NCBI GenBank assembly: GCA_004802725.1
Contig: SGPM01000395.1
Location: 1-22,720 of the forward strand
Origin: Antrodiella citrinella
Taxonomy: Eukaryota > Basidiomycota > Agaricomycetes > Polyporales > Steccherinaceae
Length of the DNA stretch: 22,720 nucleotides
Direction of reading: 5' to 3'
Of this stretch, positions 20,419 to 22,720 are shown one piece after another (the first letter of the stretch is position 1; the number at the start of each line of letters is the position of its first letter). Under the pieces are notes generated by a model, which did not search any database, was not told the origin of the DNA, and saw nothing but the letters and a program-made list of their open reading frames with translations. A program made the position numbers and the translations under genes.

Positions 20419-22117
20419 TTAATCCTCCTCAGAATCTGTGTCAATGCAACGCTTCGGTTTGGATGAGCGCACAATAGTTTGCTGCTGACCCCATAACCCT
20501 GCACCCTGAGCAACACCCGGAGTCTTAGTAGGACCCGCCACAGACCGTTTTTTCTGACGCTGGAGGTCTTGCGCTTTGTTGCAGATCTTGGTGATCTTTC
20601 GGTCGCTGATATCCAAGATGTCTTCCAGCCAGCGAGTGGATAGAATAGCGCCGTACTTGTCCTTGGAGAATTGATTTTGAGCGGGGTTGTGCTCTGGCCT
20701 GACCACGGAAGGGGTCGTCTGTATGAGGAACTTATCACCTCTGACCTTCGTCGTCTCCAAGATCATCTGCATGTTTGCCCATAAGGACCACGCCCGCTCG
20801 ACCTACGCACATCAGCAATCATTTATCCTGCACAGTTGGGTTCAGTTCACTAACCGCTACCACTGCCAAGGTCAGTGCTCCTCGAAGAGCTGTGACCGTC
20901 ACCTTTCCATCTTTGAGCTTCATTCTAGCCTTTGCGCTGTAGGACTTCTCGAAGATTGGAATGACGGCCCCTGGTAACTCTATCGCTCCGCTGGATGAGG
21001 TGAAGTGACATAGTAGGGTCTTGATGATGTTTTCGTTGCCGTACACATCACCCCATTTCTGTCGTGAGACCTTGTTCTTTAGTGGCCTTCCTCTCAAGTA
21101 GCCGACTGCTGACATACCTCAGGATCGTCTCCTTCAGCTTGACCATACAAGAATCGATCATTCTTAAGCATGGATTTGGCGTAGTTAGCCCGCTCGTCCA
21201 GTGTGTGCAGATCATTGTCAAATTGTTCCTTCCAGACAAGCGACACAGCGGCAGTGCCAAACGCTGTACGATACTCACTGACACGCTGGCTTGCCTATCG
21301 CTCAAATAAGTAATTATGCAATATGGAGGAGTGTGTGAACTCACATTATGGAATATTGCGCTTTCCTTGACCACTGTAGGAATCTCCGGATAGATTGTGT
21401 TGGCAAGAATTTGAAGGATATCCAGGAAAACAGGATCTGGGATAAAAAAGGGATCCGGAGTGATGCCAATAATAGCAGAAAGAGACGGGAGAAATGTGAG
21501 CTTCCACGCCTCGTTTGGATCATTTCTGATGTTCTCCGGAAGCGAAGCATACTTGCGCAATATCTTGACATTGTACTTGCCCTTGACAACCTCAGCCTTA
21601 GTCTCCGAATCCACGTCGTCTTCCAACTTAGACTCTGTCAGTCTAGTCAGATAATGGATATAGGTAGATTTAATTGTGTATATACCCACCCTTGTTTGCG
21701 CTATTAGAGGTCGCTGCATTGAAAGGTTGAATCAGTTCAGAATTACAGGCCCAAAAGCAGCTTATTGGACGACGTACACCGTGCATTGGCTGCCTGTGCA
21801 CTCTGAATTTTCGCAGCTGATTTTGCACTAGCAGCGAGAGAACGAGTCTTCAGTGGTCGCACCGGCGTAGCCACCGCCATCACACCGTACTGTAAAATAT
21901 GGAATTAAGTTAGGCTATAAGTAGTTTAGACGTCCAACAAATCTCTTACCACTTGTTCAATCTCATCGACGTTGTGGAATTTTTGAGTAACTGGTGGCTT
22001 GGGGCTGACCAGGGCCTCAGCACGCTCAGCCGCAGGGTTACCTTGTGACATCTCATAGATATCGTCAGCTTCGCGGGCTTTCAGCACAGAAGAGTCAGTA
22101 TTCTGTGTTTGGTCCAT
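20419..22117 (-). CDS. Unknown multi-exon protein, accessory-region gene
   Basis: I cannot assign a family. The model is complement(join(20419..20802,20855..21070,21118..21285,21345..21634,21690..21713,21778..21889,21950..22117)), 453 aa, with introns of 47-64 nt and all phases agreeing. The N-terminus (1-130) is charged and Ala/Ser-rich, ending in AASAKSAAKIQSAQAANAR. A folded core from about 150 to 375 contains NVKILRKYASLPENI, SAIIGITPDPFFIPD, YRTAFGTAAVSLVWKEQF, QKWGDVYGNENIIKTLL and LPGAVIPIFEKSYSAKARM. It ends in an Ala/Val-rich helix followed by VERAWSLWANMQ. The C-terminus is basic, then acidic (KPKRC, TDSEED), with possible nuclear localisation signals. The core recalls large lineage-specific families of Agaricomycetes (the DUF6532-like type), but that is an impression. 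An exon of 24 nt (21690-21713) is required. Upstream frames up to the window edge may add N-terminal exons. GC-rich repeats lie on both sides. Confidence 0.7.
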
Positions 22118-22210
22118 CGTCGCAGCACTTGAAAATTTGCGTCAGTATTGCTGCAATGGTGAGGAAAGTTGGGGCCGTACTTCGCAGTTATGGCACTGCT
22201 AGCGCTTACC

Positions 22211-22720
22211 CCCTGCGCAGGCTGTTGCTTACTGCGTTGTTCAAGTTCAAGCAAATGACCCCGAGCTTCTGCAAGCTGAGTCCTTGGCGGGGGCTTTGAG
22301 GCTTTTTTCTTGGCAATCGGTGTTTTGACAGCTAGTCTTGCAGACGAGTCTGAGAGAGGATCAAGGTGTGTCCTCTGATTGATGTGTTCAATCGTCCAGT
22401 CAGAGATCCAATAGAGGGATCAACCAGCCATAACGTACCTCAATACTCATCCCAGAATTGGCCTTCTTGGAAACTGGGAGCGATTCAGCCAATTCAGCTT
22501 CGCGCATACGCTTACTTCCTCCTGTTAGTGGGCACCACGGGTCGGCAATACCCGCGCGGGTCACGGGTACGGGTGCCGGCGGGTACGGGTACGGGTGACC
22601 AAATCGGGACCCGCGGACCCGCCAAAATTTGGCGGGTACATCACCTAAACGTGAATTGCAGCCCCAATTGTTGTCGGATTTGGGCGAGGAGGATCTCATT
22701 CTGTTCGCCTTTCCAATTCG
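22211..22720 (-). CDS. Possible upstream exons of the unknown gene, or a neighbour (partial)
   Basis: A minus-strand frame is open from the window edge to a good donor at 22438 (GAG/GTACGT); it ends KRMREAELAESLPVSKKANS then GMSIE. A second coding-like piece (22211-22308 or from 22349) reads KKASKPPPRTQLAEARGHLL, with a GTAAGC donor. Joining these two, and joining them to ATG 22117, does not give one consistent phase, so the relation to the downstream gene is unresolved. The proline-rich stretch encoded around 22540-22640 comes from a GGGTAC-type repeat. A phase-consistent intron from the GTGATG near 22645 to CTAACAG near 22522 would remove it. Confidence 0.3.
22540..22640. repeat. GGGTACGGGT repeat with GC palindrome
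   Basis: GGGTACGGGT-type words are repeated (GGGTACGGGTGCC, GGGTACGGGTACGGGTGAC). They are followed by an almost perfect 21-nt palindrome, ACCCGCCAAA-A-TTTGGCGGGT, at 22617-22637. A small inverted unit CCCGCGCGGG lies near 22551. Similar CGGGTA/TACCCG clusters are found in subterminal regions of some hAT-type DNA transposons; that link is inference. Confidence 0.55.

Noticed and set aside
1..22720. tRNA genes, rRNA, CRISPR arrays
   Set aside because: No cloverleaf with a B-box (GGTTCGANTCC-like) and no regularly spaced repeats were found by eye; the few TTCGA words lie in genes or lack paired arms.

Overview
This window looks like nuclear DNA of a filamentous basidiomycete, most likely an Agaricomycete. 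The genes are densely packed and cut by many short introns. Nearly all introns that can be reconstructed are 47-80 nt, with GTRNGT-type donors, CTRAY-type branch sites and YAG acceptors. The protein families and their architectures (Grx3/4, SAP-tailed Ku70, an RRD1-type PTPA with a Ser/Pro-rich tail, a KilA-N/APSES factor) also fit. All gene models were built by hand from reading frame, splice phase and remembered family motifs; no alignment was run.

Left part (1-9 kb): a decayed succinate dehydrogenase cytochrome b subunit gene (SDH3-like, minus strand, 212-995) keeps its intron positions but has two stops and two frameshifts. Next come a monothiol glutaredoxin Grx3/4 (minus, 3 exons) and a complete Ku70 gene (minus, 19 exons, 646 aa by my model). 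A divergent 349-bp promoter joins Ku70 to a PTPA/Rrd1 PP2A activator (plus, 5 exons, 404 aa).

Middle (9-15.6 kb): ornithine decarboxylase (plus, 3 coding exons, 492 aa) is preceded by a long leader. That leader has two likely introns and no ATG in its exonic part. It is followed by a KilA-N/APSES-type transcription factor (plus, 8 exons, 608 aa), which uses a GC-AG intron and an 18-nt microexon. A last intron straddles an in-frame stop, so retaining that intron would give a shorter isoform.

Right part (15.6-22.7 kb): a gene-poor stretch leads to two adjacent minus-strand genes of unknown function. One encodes a secreted protein with a clear signal peptide. The other is a multi-exon hypothetical gene whose predicted start lies 3 nt beyond the secreted gene's stop. 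Then comes a GC-rich, repeat- and hairpin-containing block, a short 20-bp tandem repeat, and a multi-exon gene (minus, 453 aa core) for a protein I do not recognise. Next to its 5' side are a GGGTAC-type repeat and a palindrome. The 19.6-22.7 kb segment has the look of an accessory or mobile-element-associated insertion and is the best candidate for something undescribed.

The genes do not form one pathway. Ku70 (non-homologous end joining), Grx3/4 (iron-sulfur/iron sensing), PTPA (PP2A activation), ODC (polyamine synthesis) and the transcription factor are conserved housekeeping or regulatory genes that happen to be neighbours. No tRNA, rRNA or CRISPR array was seen.
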